Of a stretch of DNA of 64,000 nucleotides, positions 54,920 to 63,465 are shown piece by piece. Position 1 is the first letter of the stretch; each line of letters starts with the position of its first letter. The notes under the pieces were generated by a model. That model made no database searches. It was not told the DNA's origin and saw nothing but the letters and a program-made list of their open reading frames with translations. The position numbers and the translations under genes were made by a program. Source of the DNA: Hondaea fermentalgiana (lineage: Eukaryota; Sar; Bigyra; Thraustochytrida; Thraustochytriidae); the NCBI GenBank assembly GCA_014084085.1, contig NPFB01000008.1, positions 212,037 through 276,036 on the forward strand, in the 5' to 3' direction.

Positions 54920-54920
54920 T
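54715..54920 (+). repeat. (GCGT)n microsatellite interrupted by assembly gap 3
   Basis: Perfect GCGT units run at 54715-54768 and continue after the gap at 54869-54920. The gap is therefore inside one tandem array, whose true length is unknown. Confidence 0.95.
54769..54868. other. Assembly gap 3 (100 N)
   Basis: Exactly 100 N within a GCGT array; the two flanks are the same repeat in the same orientation. Confidence 0.97.
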
Positions 54921-55785
54921 ACGAGTCGCAACGCGCCGCGCCTGGCTGGTGTTTCTGGTCTGCGCCGTCTCCGCCAGCCGATCTCCCGCGGGGGCACTCT
55001 GCGAGTGTCAACGAACAGCTAGCGCAGGTCTGCATACTGGCTCTATACCTGATTCGGCTTTAGGTCCACCCAAATTCCCAGTATACACCCGTCTAGAATC
55101 CGAGGTGATTCCGCGCCGACCCGAGTCCTTTTCCGTCGTTGGGGCCGGAGAGGCCGACTCCGGCGACGCAAACGAGGCCGGCGATGGCCGAGGACGCTGG
55201 CAAGGTGAAGAACCCCCGAAACGGAGTCATCGGAGGGTGTCCTTTGGACGGCGAGGGTCCTAAACCGCTTTGTGGTCATCGTGTCTTCGAAGAGGCTTGA
55301 GTACCGGTACCTGGTACCAAGCCGCGTAGACAGGTGGTACCAAACCGGATTCGCCAAGCCGCGGGTCGACAAAGCGCCAACCACCACGAGCATAAGCACA
55401 GCACGAGCACGAGTACGAGCACGAGCACGAGCGCAAGAAGCGCGAGCAGCAAGGCAGGCAAGAAGACAGCAAGAAGGCGGGCGGGACAAGAGAGGTACGT
55501 GCGAAGCAAAGACCGACCGGCTCGCGCAAGTCGGCGTGCAGGCGGGTAAAGCGAGCGGGCGGCGGGCGAAGAATGCGCCGACCAACCTAACGACCCTGTC
55601 TTGATCCAGGGAGGATAAGATGCGCGTCGCGCACGGGCGGAAGGGCAAGGATGAGTGAAGGGTGCAGGTGCAAGGGTGCGAGGGAGGGAACGTGAACTGA
55701 CGGCTGTGACGTTTTATCTCCGATCTTCTTCATCTACAAAGACAAGAAGAAGAAGAAGAAGAAGAAAAACACATTTTTTTTCAAG

Positions 55786-56535
55786 ATGGAGGCCATCGTG
55801 GGACTCATGACCAAGGTTGGTCCCATTGTGCAGACGGTGCTAATGACCGAGGCGGGCGAGTTCGAGGAGATCACCATGGACATGACGCCAGCCAAAGATG
55901 AGATTACCAAGCGTCTGCAGGGTCGAGCTACCTTTCTTGGCAAATTCAGGGAACAGAATGTCGTTCTGATGACCGTACGGGACCCTGTTGAAGACCTGCA
56001 CAAGGTGAATGCCGGAAAGCTGCCGTACCCGTTTAACGAGCTGCCCGAGGCTGTACGCGGTGCAGTGCTGCTCGTCAAGATGGGCGACGACGCCGAACCG
56101 GAGACATTTACCCTCAAGGATTTTGAAACTCTTTCTGCCACCCAAAAGGAAAAGCTCGAAAAGGGCATCAACGAGGACGCCGTTGAGGATGCCGGTGATG
56201 ACGCCGAGGTCGCCCAGGAAGAAGAAGATGACGAAGAGGAAGATGACGAGGACTTTGATGGCGAGGGTGACGAGGACGACGACGACGATGAGGACGAGGA
56301 CGAAGACGACGATGGCGACGAGGATGAGGAAAATGACGACGACGATGAAGACGAGAAAGATGAGAACGAGGAGGACGAGGACAAGGCTGTGGATGACGCT
56401 GAAGAGGCCTCGGACGAAAAACCCGTGGAAGCCGATTCCTCCGAAGCAGACAATGCCACGAAGCGCAAGCCCGAGGTCGACGCTGCGCCTGACAGCGCCA
56501 AAAAGGCAAAAACCTCTGCGCCAACAGAGGCCTAG
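55786..56535 (+). CDS. Protein with compact N-terminal domain and long acidic tail, probably nuclear
   Basis: 249 residues; ATG 55786 in context CAAGATGG. Residues 1-115 look like a folded alpha/beta domain (IVGLMTKVGPIVQTVLMTEA, then RATFLGKFREQNVVLMTVRD and LPEAVRGAVLLVKMGDDAEP). Residues ~135-215 are almost all Asp and Glu. The end contains a bipartite nuclear-signal-like stretch (KRKPEVDAAPDSAKKAKT). The acidic tail plus nuclear signal resembles histone-chaperone or nucleoplasmin-like design, but I do not recognise the N-terminal domain and claim no function. The 5' leader is GAA-rich. The open frame is uninterrupted and codon use matches its neighbours. Confidence 0.72.
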   Translation: MEAIVGLMTKVGPIVQTVLMTEAGEFEEITMDMTPAKDEITKRLQGRATFLGKFREQNVVLMTVRDPVEDLHKVNAGKLPYPFNELPEAVRGAVLLVKMGDDAEPETFTLKDFETLSATQKEKLEKGINEDAVEDAGDDAEVAQEEEDDEEEDDEDFDGEGDEDDDDDEDEDEDDDGDEDEENDDDDEDEKDENEEDEDKAVDDAEEASDEKPVEADSSEADNATKRKPEVDAAPDSAKKAKTSAPTEA

Positions 56536-56795
56536 GCAACAATTCCAAACAGAATCTCTTTCGTGTGATCTTTTTTCAATGAATTTGAAAGCAGACAATG
56601 TCTTCCCTGAGCAAATTCAAGAGAAAATCGAACTGTTGCCATTTGCATGTATCACATTTACAATTTTGAATTCGGACATTTCCTTTTGTTCAACTATACA
56701 AAGAGGTTGTCGTATTGAAGCTGCAATCCCTTGCGAGAAAGTCTCAAACTAATTTACACACCACGCTGTTTCAACTTGCGCTCCTTTTTACAATC

Positions 56796-58334
56796 TTAAT
56801 CTTGCTCACTTACTTCTGGATAAGCCTCGGCAGCACCCTCGTCGTCTTCGTACATTGGACCGACCTCGGGATATGCATTGTACTCCCCGTCTTGGAAACT
56901 TGGTCCAACTTCTGGGTAAGCACTTGCTTCCCCACCTTCGTGTGGCATCGATGGACCAACCTCCGGATAAGCGGTCTTGTTTCCTTCGTCTTGGAGACTT
57001 GGTCCAACTTCTGGGTAAGCACTGGCTTCCTCACCGTCGCTTTGCATTGATGGGCCAACTTCCAGATATGCGGTCTTGTTTCCTCCGTCCTGAAAATTAG
57101 GCCCGATCTCTGGGCGGATTGTTGAACTATCCTTGGTGTGCACGATGACTCGAGAAGTATCCACGTCAGTATGCACGGTGGCTGATTCGACTTGGTCCAA
57201 GGCTGGTGAAACACCGTCGCGTACATGAGTTAATAGAGTCTTGTCACCAGCATGTTGAGACCGAGATGGATCCTCATGAAGGGTCGTTGGACTTTGCTGC
57301 AGCGTCTCACGGTTCCTCGTTTCGACCTGCTCTCGTTTCGCAAGGACCGCGCTTGTGTCGATTTGATAGTCTTCTTCAACGTCGGAGAAAATGTCCCCGT
57401 CGTCATCGTCATCCTGATTTTCAATACCATGATTGGCAGCAATGCTTTTCGGATGATGATGATGATGATTGGCCTCTGCGTCTCCTGAACGAGCGTTACG
57501 GACGTTTTCGTTGTCAGATTTTGCAGATGATCTTTCTGACCAGGCGCGCCAAGCAAGGGATGATGGCTTTGGAGGATGTAAGGGTAGCAAAGCTATTGGT
57601 TCCGTTGTACGCGGCTTCAATCGTGGAATCCTCTCGTTGGGGCTGTAGATGAAATGCAAAGCCCCAGGCGCAAAGGACGAACGCGAACGCGCGCGAATAA
57701 AATGATAATCGCGTCGATTGCGCGCAAGGCAAGCATGAACAATGCTCACAGCTGCACTGGAGATTTGGACTGCACCGCTGCGTTGTGCCGCAGCTTCTTC
57801 CTCGCGGCGAATCTCTTCCCGGCGTTTTCGAACCTGGTCGAGGTCAAGCCCTCGCTTGAGGTGACCAAAATCTTCACCGTTCTCGTCCGTTGGTCCCAAA
57901 ACGCTAGCGTACTCACTGGCATGGTCTACGGCGTCAACGAGCCCCCCGCGACCAGCTCGGCGCTCCGCGGCACGGTCTCTGTACAACTGGGAATTCTCCC
58001 CTTTGGGACCCGCCGAGGCCTCATTTTCTACTTCCGCGTCGCGGCCTTGCTGAAATGATCTTCGGCCATTTCCGTCGAGGTCGACACGATTCGCATCGAC
58101 GCCCTCATGGCCGTTATTCAAAGCGTCCTTTGCATCATCGTCGTGCATGCTGCGGTCATCGAGGTCGTCGTCAAGGTCATCGTCGTCGTCGAACTGGCGC
58201 TCCTGGCCATGAGCCTGGCGCTTCGAGTGCCGGCGGCGCGCGGCGTCACGGTGGACCTCGTGCATCACAGCGGCGTCTACCTTGCGGCCCATGACGTCCG
58301 CGGCTCCCGCGAGCCGCGGTCGCTTGCGCTCCAT
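56796..58334 (-). CDS. IK: RED/IK-like spliceosomal protein
   Basis: 512 residues from the ATG at 58334 (AAGATGG context); the frame runs 118 codons further upstream but only from a GTG. Residues ~105-190 match the RED N-terminal domain: ENSQLYRDRAAERRAGRG, GHLKRGLDLDQVRKRREEI. After that, RNRRDYHFIRARSRSS, FAPGALHFIYS and IPRLKPRT parallel the FLPGRMAYVVDL...IPTTLIRSK part of human RED. In animals RED pairs with SMU1 in the spliceosomal B complex. A His-rich, acidic middle follows, then a C-terminal array of AYPEVGP repeats (about 380-512). Divergent from the methyltransferase gene. Confidence 0.75.
   Translation of the reverse strand: MERKRPRLAGAADVMGRKVDAAVMHEVHRDAARRRHSKRQAHGQERQFDDDDDLDDDLDDRSMHDDDAKDALNNGHEGVDANRVDLDGNGRRSFQQGRDAEVENEASAGPKGENSQLYRDRAAERRAGRGGLVDAVDHASEYASVLGPTDENGEDFGHLKRGLDLDQVRKRREEIRREEEAAAQRSGAVQISSAAVSIVHACLARNRRDYHFIRARSRSSFAPGALHFIYSPNERIPRLKPRTTEPIALLPLHPPKPSSLAWRAWSERSSAKSDNENVRNARSGDAEANHHHHHPKSIAANHGIENQDDDDDGDIFSDVEEDYQIDTSAVLAKREQVETRNRETLQQSPTTLHEDPSRSQHAGDKTLLTHVRDGVSPALDQVESATVHTDVDTSRVIVHTKDSSTIRPEIGPNFQDGGNKTAYLEVGPSMQSDGEEASAYPEVGPSLQDEGNKTAYPEVGPSMPHEGGEASAYPEVGPSFQDGEYNAYPEVGPMYEDDEGAAEAYPEVSEQD
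56820..57110 (-). repeat. Tandem AYPEVGP-type repeats in the RED-like protein
   Basis: Seven copies of a 14-18-residue unit, core (A)YPEVGPS followed by an acidic Gln/Gly/Glu stretch. Variation includes PEIGPNF in the first copy and AYPEVSEQD at the end. Nucleotide copies are close but not identical. Confidence 0.85.
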
Positions 58335-58612
58335 CTTGCGCCGGCGGCTGGCACGGGTGGCTTGGCTCAGCCCCAAGTCGATCTGCGCGCTCACTTGCTC
58401 GTGGCCCGTCGTGGCCACGGAATAAAAGTAAAGAGCAAACCAGCAAGCTGCGACGCAGCGCAGCGCAGCGCAGCGCAGCGCGACAAGAAGAGCTGGTGGC
58501 GCGCGAAGCACTCCCGACGTATCAGTCGACGACAATCCCGGCGCGCTCGTCGTTCGTGTGTGGCCGCGTAAGAAAGGAGCAAAAGGAGAAGGAGAAGAAG
58601 AAGGAGGAGAAG
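58335..58612. other. Divergent promoter region RED / methyltransferase
   Basis: 278 bp between two outward-facing ATGs. It contains a GCGCA pentanucleotide run (about 58454-58481) and, before the rightward ATG, an A/G-only leader (58565-58612). Confidence 0.6.
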
Positions 58613-59719
58613 ATGTCGGCCATGGCCACGGAGCACGAGCAGGACGAGGACCTGGCCGAGCTGCTGGCGGCGCTGGAGCCGTTGCCACTGCAGTTCCTGG
58701 ACCAGATGCTGGGTGGCATGCTCTTTCCCAATGGTGTGGTGGGAGACCTGCAACAATGGCGGGGAAATACGGGGCTGGCCGAGTCTCTTCGCAACATGTA
58801 CCTGCGCAAGGCCTTTGGCCGCGGCGAAGCCTACGAACGCGGTCTACAGCGCGCTGCAGATCCAGGATTTTTGCCCTCGAGACAAGATCTCATCGAACTC
58901 TTTGGCCTTCAAAGACCAGCGCCAGAAAATTGGCAGCGCGCAGGCCCCAAGGACCACCTCAAACGCAAACAGGATCTCATGCGTCAGGCTCTGGCCGCGC
59001 AGCCTCCAGGCAGCGTGCAAGGCTGGTCTCTCGAGGATAAACTCGAGGCTCTGGGATGCGCCGTTTGGGGTCGTGGGGCATTTAACCTTGTGGCAGAGGA
59101 GACCGGGCGTTACGAATTTTACACGCGCGAGTACATTGAGTCTTTGGCGCGATATGTGCATGAACGGCTCGAGGCCCTCGGGGCGGCTCGGGGTGGTGCC
59201 TCTGGAGATCTCGTCGAGGTTGGTGCCGGCAGCGGCTCGTTGACCTTTTTCCTCAATGCTGCGTTGGAAAAACTAGGCTCCAAACATCGCTGTCTCGCTA
59301 CGGATCCAGACTTGCGACCCGCACCACGACAGCGCGCTGGACCATCCGGAGAATCAGGCAGCTACACCATCGACCCACTCAACGTATCGCAGGCGCTTTC
59401 CAAGTACAGTCCGGTCATAGTCCTTTGCGCATGGATGCCGATGGACACCGATTGGTCAAGCGAGTTTCGAAAATGCTCATCTGTTCAAGAGTACGTGCTT
59501 GTTGGTGAGGCAGACTTTGGCGCTTGTGGCCATAACTGGCTTACGTGGGGCAATGCAGAGTTCCGTGAAGAAGGCAAACACGAAAGCACTGCACCCTTTC
59601 TTGCAGAGGGGTGGAGTCGGGTGGATTTACCCGATATCTCGAGATGGCAGATGCAGCGCTACGATAGCGACCACTATGCTGGAAATTCCATCACCGTTTC
59701 TTTTCGCCGATCTCCATGA
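58613..59719 (+). CDS. Class I SAM-dependent methyltransferase-like protein
   Basis: 368 residues from the ATG at 58613; the frame begins earlier only with GTG. The Rossmann motif I is DLVEVGAGSGSLTFFL (~200-210), with CLATDPDLRP as the probable second-strand acidic motif and VIVLCAWMPMDTDW as a motif IV-like strand. The first 40 residues carry Glu and Leu, then a helical region (FPNGVVGDLQQWRGNTGLAE and SLEDKLEALGCAVWGRGAF). The domain is followed by NWLTWGNAEFREEG and a final SITVSFRRSP strand. Substrate unknown; I know no specific named family. Weak relationship to other SAM-binding folds cannot be excluded. Confidence 0.68.
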   Translation: MSAMATEHEQDEDLAELLAALEPLPLQFLDQMLGGMLFPNGVVGDLQQWRGNTGLAESLRNMYLRKAFGRGEAYERGLQRAADPGFLPSRQDLIELFGLQRPAPENWQRAGPKDHLKRKQDLMRQALAAQPPGSVQGWSLEDKLEALGCAVWGRGAFNLVAEETGRYEFYTREYIESLARYVHERLEALGAARGGASGDLVEVGAGSGSLTFFLNAALEKLGSKHRCLATDPDLRPAPRQRAGPSGESGSYTIDPLNVSQALSKYSPVIVLCAWMPMDTDWSSEFRKCSSVQEYVLVGEADFGACGHNWLTWGNAEFREEGKHESTAPFLAEGWSRVDLPDISRWQMQRYDSDHYAGNSITVSFRRSP

Positions 59720-59867
59720 CGAGGTTTCGGTTCGACGCGAGGTATCCTCTCCGTCTAGATATTCGTAAGGATACTATCCGTCATGCCGGGGGAGGGTCAA
59801 GAATGGAAAAGAAGAGATTCTACACCTACCTCCCAATCAAACTTGAAGGGATAAAATCATTTACGTC

Positions 59868-62624
59868 TTAGACAAGGCTAATGGTTTCCGTGGGCGCCCT
59901 CTTCTGAGTTGGAGGTGGCGCATCAGACACGAGATCAATGGTCACTTCTCCAGGAGCGCCGACTAAAGAGGACAAAGACGACGACGACGACGAAGACGAA
60001 GAAGATGAGGAGGAGGATGAAGAAGATGACGAAGCGGTTGCGCCTGCGGCACCAGCACTTGATGCAGACGTAGCAGAAGTGGGCGCTTGCTTCGAGCTTC
60101 CAAACTTTTGCAGGGCTTCTCGAATTTCTGCAATGATTTTGAGCAGCTTCGCGTCTGCGGCGCGGTGCACGTGGGGAGGCGTATACGGCACAAACCCGCT
60201 AAAAAGGTCCTCGGGGTCACCATAGAAGCTCGCCTGCATGGTAGCATGCTCATCATTTTCTTCCTTCCCTCCATCGTCGTCGACTTTGTCGTCCCACTTG
60301 TCGAGTTCTCCTTCGTCATCAAAGTACTTGTGCGGTTCATAAAAGTCTCCCATCATCGAGGCCCATTTACTCATCGCATTGCCATAGAAAGTTTTACTGA
60401 ACGTTTTTGCCTTCGCTTGATAGGTCGCCTCCTGACTCTTTTTTGCACTTCCTGAAGATGTGTGGCTCGGCTTAGAGAGTTGATACCATTGCTCGCACTG
60501 ATCAGAAATGACCTGCTTCTTTAACGAGAAGTGAATGTCCAGCACGTCGCGAAAAAGGTATGGCGGGTTCTTGATCATATCGAGAATTCCCCAGCGGAGT
60601 GTATCGCGCCGGATGGCCTGATTGTAAGCGTCAGAGCACGCCTTGCCCGAAGCCGTGCCCATTGTGCTTTCATAGCCCGGTTCGTTAAAGTATGGCTGTT
60701 CGACAAAAATGAGCGCTTGGATCGAAATCAGAACCTGCAGAAGCGTGCTTGTTCCCGGCGTCCAACCAGGACCACTCCATGTTCCCAGCAAAGAGAGGCA
60801 AACCTTGCCGTTGGCGTAAAGATTCGGATTGAACCGTACCGAGCCTCCGCCCGTCGTCTTGAAGATCGCAAGTGGAGGCTTGTTCGGGTACTCGGATGGA
60901 AAGTAAAAGTCGAACAGAAAGGCACCATTTGCGTAAGGCGTATCTTCAGGGCCCAAAATGAGCACGGAGATGACGTCGACCCGCGTCTCGTCGACACGCG
61001 CAAAGATACCACTTCCCCAGGACATGGGAAGACTCGTGCGAAGCGTTGAGATTTCGCGCGTGATTTTCCGCATGCGTTGTACGCTTGCCGAGCCGTTCGT
61101 TTGCCAGCTGAGAGCTTCGTTAAGGTAGTGGTACCTTACCGTGGGCTTTGGACGCGTTTGCGCAAGGTCCAGGAGGGCCACCGAGCGAAACTGAATGTCG
61201 CGGAGCGTGTCAACATATATAGCCTTGCGCTGAGCATCATCGAGAGACCCCGCAGCCCCGGTGCGCAAGAGCGAACGGCGCTCGGATTTCTTACGGGGAC
61301 GCAGCGCCGCCAAAGTATCGCGGTAGTATCGGTGGGCTTGCAGAGCCTTGGTGATGCGGTCAATGGATTCGTGGAAGTTGGTAAAAAATTGGTAGGACAC
61401 ATCATCTGCCGCTTGAGAGCCTTGCGTGGCGAGCACGTCACGCAAGGAGTCCGGGCTGAGCTCATCCGATCGAGCGTGCTCAGCCAAAAGCAGCTTGCCT
61501 TGAGCATCAAGTTTGGTCATGTGCGAGAGCGCGGAAGTGACTGGTGAAGTGCTCGAGGGCACTGCGCCAGCAGAAGCATTTCCTGGAGTTCCCTCGTCCA
61601 GAATCTCCGTCAGGTCTTCCTCCGCTCCTTTCGGGGCGACAAGGAGACCTGGTAGACCCGTATGAATAGGCTGCGATCCGAGAAAGTTAGTGATCTTGAG
61701 CAAGCTTTGGTAAAGAGTATGGCGCTCCGCTACATCGATTGTGCTGTCGTTGTTCCATAGCGAGCACAAGATGTCAACGAACGAAAGCTTTCCACTTGCA
61801 GGGTACCTTTCAGTCTTGTCAAGGAGACGCTTCTTCGAGCCACGACCTTTTGACATGGACTCCGCAAAGCGATGGACTTCCTCAAGAGGCATACGCAGCA
61901 GTCCAGCGAGTCCAAGCACCATATGAGACTTGTCTTTGCTGACATCCGCAACGCTTGTCTCGAATAGGGATTGAAATGCGTCAAGGGCTTGACTCAGAGC
62001 CTCATCTGCCTTGCGCTCGCGCTCGACGGCCGCCTTGCGAGCAGATTTCGAACGGGCATCGAGATTCACGCTTCCGCCATAACCAGTGCCAGAGACGAAG
62101 CCAGATCTCGGCCTGAAGCTCGAGGCGCGGGCTTTCTTGCGAGATCGCGAGGAGGACTTTTTACCCTCGCTGTGTTTCACAAACTCTACAACGACCGCAG
62201 TGAGGCTGTCAGTCAAAGCTTTGAGCTTTTGCGCAGCGAGACCCGCTTTGGCTGTGTCCGTGCAATACCGCTCAAATTGCGCGCGATCTAGAACCACAGA
62301 CAGATGATCTACAGGCTGCTTTTTTAGCTTCTCGCCCTCCGCAGGGTCCGCGCTTCGTTCGCTCGCGGTGAGGTCGATTGCCGTCTCCTCAGCGGGCGTG
62401 GTTCCCTCTACAGCGGGGGATGCTGCCTCGAGGTCATCATCATCCAGGCACACGAGCGAACCGGTGCTCTGGCGTCGCGATGCGGACTTCGCGTTTCGTC
62501 TATCCCTCCTTCTCGACGTCTTGGTCATGTTTGTGGTGGTGGTGGTCGTCGTCAAGGTCGCCGGAGTCGTCAAGGTCGCCGTGGTTGTGCTTGTCGCTGC
62601 GAAGTCGCCTCGCGAGCTTGCCAT
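59868..62624 (-). CDS. BIRC6-type ubiquitin-conjugating enzyme (E2)
   Basis: 918 residues from the ATG at 62624. A UBC domain at about 530-690 resembles the C-terminal E2 of BIRC6/BRUCE: LPMSWGSGIFARVDETRVDV, ILGPEDTPYANGAFLFDFYF, VRFNPNLYANGKVCLSLLGT with catalytic Cys609, and FVEQPYFNEPGYESTMG. Residues before it are helical and basic (SGVTHM..., EVHRFAESMSKGRGSKK), without a BIR domain. C-terminal Ser-runs and a final TETISLV follow; an acidic PIDLVSDAPPP-like stretch (VTIDLVSDAPPP) resembles a SUMO-interaction motif, as does IDLTASE near the N-terminus. Human BIRC6 is over 4800 residues, so this is a short, E2-only relative. Confidence 0.86.
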   Translation of the reverse strand: MASSRGDFAATSTTTATLTTPATLTTTTTTTNMTKTSRRRDRRNAKSASRRQSTGSLVCLDDDDLEAASPAVEGTTPAEETAIDLTASERSADPAEGEKLKKQPVDHLSVVLDRAQFERYCTDTAKAGLAAQKLKALTDSLTAVVVEFVKHSEGKKSSSRSRKKARASSFRPRSGFVSGTGYGGSVNLDARSKSARKAAVERERKADEALSQALDAFQSLFETSVADVSKDKSHMVLGLAGLLRMPLEEVHRFAESMSKGRGSKKRLLDKTERYPASGKLSFVDILCSLWNNDSTIDVAERHTLYQSLLKITNFLGSQPIHTGLPGLLVAPKGAEEDLTEILDEGTPGNASAGAVPSSTSPVTSALSHMTKLDAQGKLLLAEHARSDELSPDSLRDVLATQGSQAADDVSYQFFTNFHESIDRITKALQAHRYYRDTLAALRPRKKSERRSLLRTGAAGSLDDAQRKAIYVDTLRDIQFRSVALLDLAQTRPKPTVRYHYLNEALSWQTNGSASVQRMRKITREISTLRTSLPMSWGSGIFARVDETRVDVISVLILGPEDTPYANGAFLFDFYFPSEYPNKPPLAIFKTTGGGSVRFNPNLYANGKVCLSLLGTWSGPGWTPGTSTLLQVLISIQALIFVEQPYFNEPGYESTMGTASGKACSDAYNQAIRRDTLRWGILDMIKNPPYLFRDVLDIHFSLKKQVISDQCEQWYQLSKPSHTSSGSAKKSQEATYQAKAKTFSKTFYGNAMSKWASMMGDFYEPHKYFDDEGELDKWDDKVDDDGGKEENDEHATMQASFYGDPEDLFSGFVPYTPPHVHRAADAKLLKIIAEIREALQKFGSSKQAPTSATSASSAGAAGATASSSSSSSSSSSSSSSSSSSLSSLVGAPGEVTIDLVSDAPPPTQKRAPTETISLV

Positions 62625-63465
62625 CTCTCGCTGCAACCAACGAACGAAAGGTGACTGCTGCAGAATCGGAGCCGCTCGCAGCCAGTGCCACCCACGCGTG
62701 CCGCAGCTTATCCTTCGTCTGCTGTGAGAGCGAGAGCGGGAGTGAGAGCGCGGTTGAGAGCGAGAGCGAGAGCGTGAGCGTGAACGAGAGCGAGAGCGAA
62801 GATGCCCCAAGGATGCGCGTCTTCCTTCTCGCGCCAGACAAGGCGGTCTTGTCTTCGCGCTCTATGCCCCCGAGCGCTCTTTGGCTGGGCTCTCTCTCGC
62901 TCGCGTCCTGGCGCACGCGTGCAGACGCCGCACGCGGTGCAGGAGCCGGGATCCCTTTTTACGATTGCTTGTGTCACGGTCGCGCGCGTAGGTCGCTTCC
63001 AATAGGCTCAAATGGATCAGGAGTATCGTGATACTATACTACTCTACTTGACGATCTCAAGGAAAACTCACCGCCAAACACGATGAATTCTTGTGGTGCA
63101 AGACGATAAGATCTCAACTTGGTTGGAGAAAAATGGCAGGAGTATGACTCTAAGCAACTCGACGGGACGGTTTTAGTTATAACCCTGGTGAATGGGAACC
63201 GCGGCCGCAAACTTGAGCGCGACGGTATCTCAGAGCACTTTGTTTCCTCCTCTTCAGTCTAGTCTTGAGGGTATTGGAGAAAGAAAAAAAATCTGCAACG
63301 AGAGGCGAGACAAGAAAAAAGAGAGCGCTGTTCATGATCCATAAGTTTATTTTGTTCTTCTGTTGATGGTCGGAGGAGAGGACTTGTAACACACGCACAT
63401 GCTCACGCGCAAAGAAGAACAACGCACACACAGAGTTTATTTTGACTTCATCTTGGGCCTACTAT
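62625..63465. other. Intergenic region upstream of the E2 gene
   Basis: 5' flank of the leftward E2 and 3' flank of the gene at the right edge. It includes a GAGAGC repeat (62725-62800). Past 63000 the DNA is AT-rich with no supported gene. Confidence 0.55.
62725..62800 (+). repeat. (GAGAGC)n imperfect repeat
   Basis: Imperfect hexamers of GAGAGC with GTGAGAGC variants, 100 bp upstream of the chosen E2 start. On the minus strand this would read as Arg-Ser dipeptides if translated from a TTG. Confidence 0.85.

Larger units (their letters stand above)
54552..55785. other. Divergent promoter region importin-5 / acidic protein with assembly gap 3
   Basis: No gene supported. In order: the (GCGT)n array with the N gap inside it (54715-54920), a region with several KpnI-like GGTACC sites (55302-55345), AGCACGAGCACGAG-type repeats (55385-55430), and a GAA-rich leader just before the next ATG (55742-55770). 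Open frames here are low-complexity and on both strands. Confidence 0.6.

Noticed and set aside
55043..55648. 201-codon minus-strand frame before the acidic protein
   Set aside because: Arg/Leu/Ala-rich translation of simple repeats with a non-ATG start; it looks like composition noise.
56796..58688. Longer RED reading frame starting at 58688
   Set aside because: It begins with GTG, overlaps the opposite methyltransferase start, and translates promoter repeats; the ATG at 58334 has a better context.
62625..62810. Arg-Ser-repeat N-terminal extension of the E2
   Set aside because: It would have to start at TTG and is the translation of a GAGAGC repeat; the ATG at 62624 is preferred.
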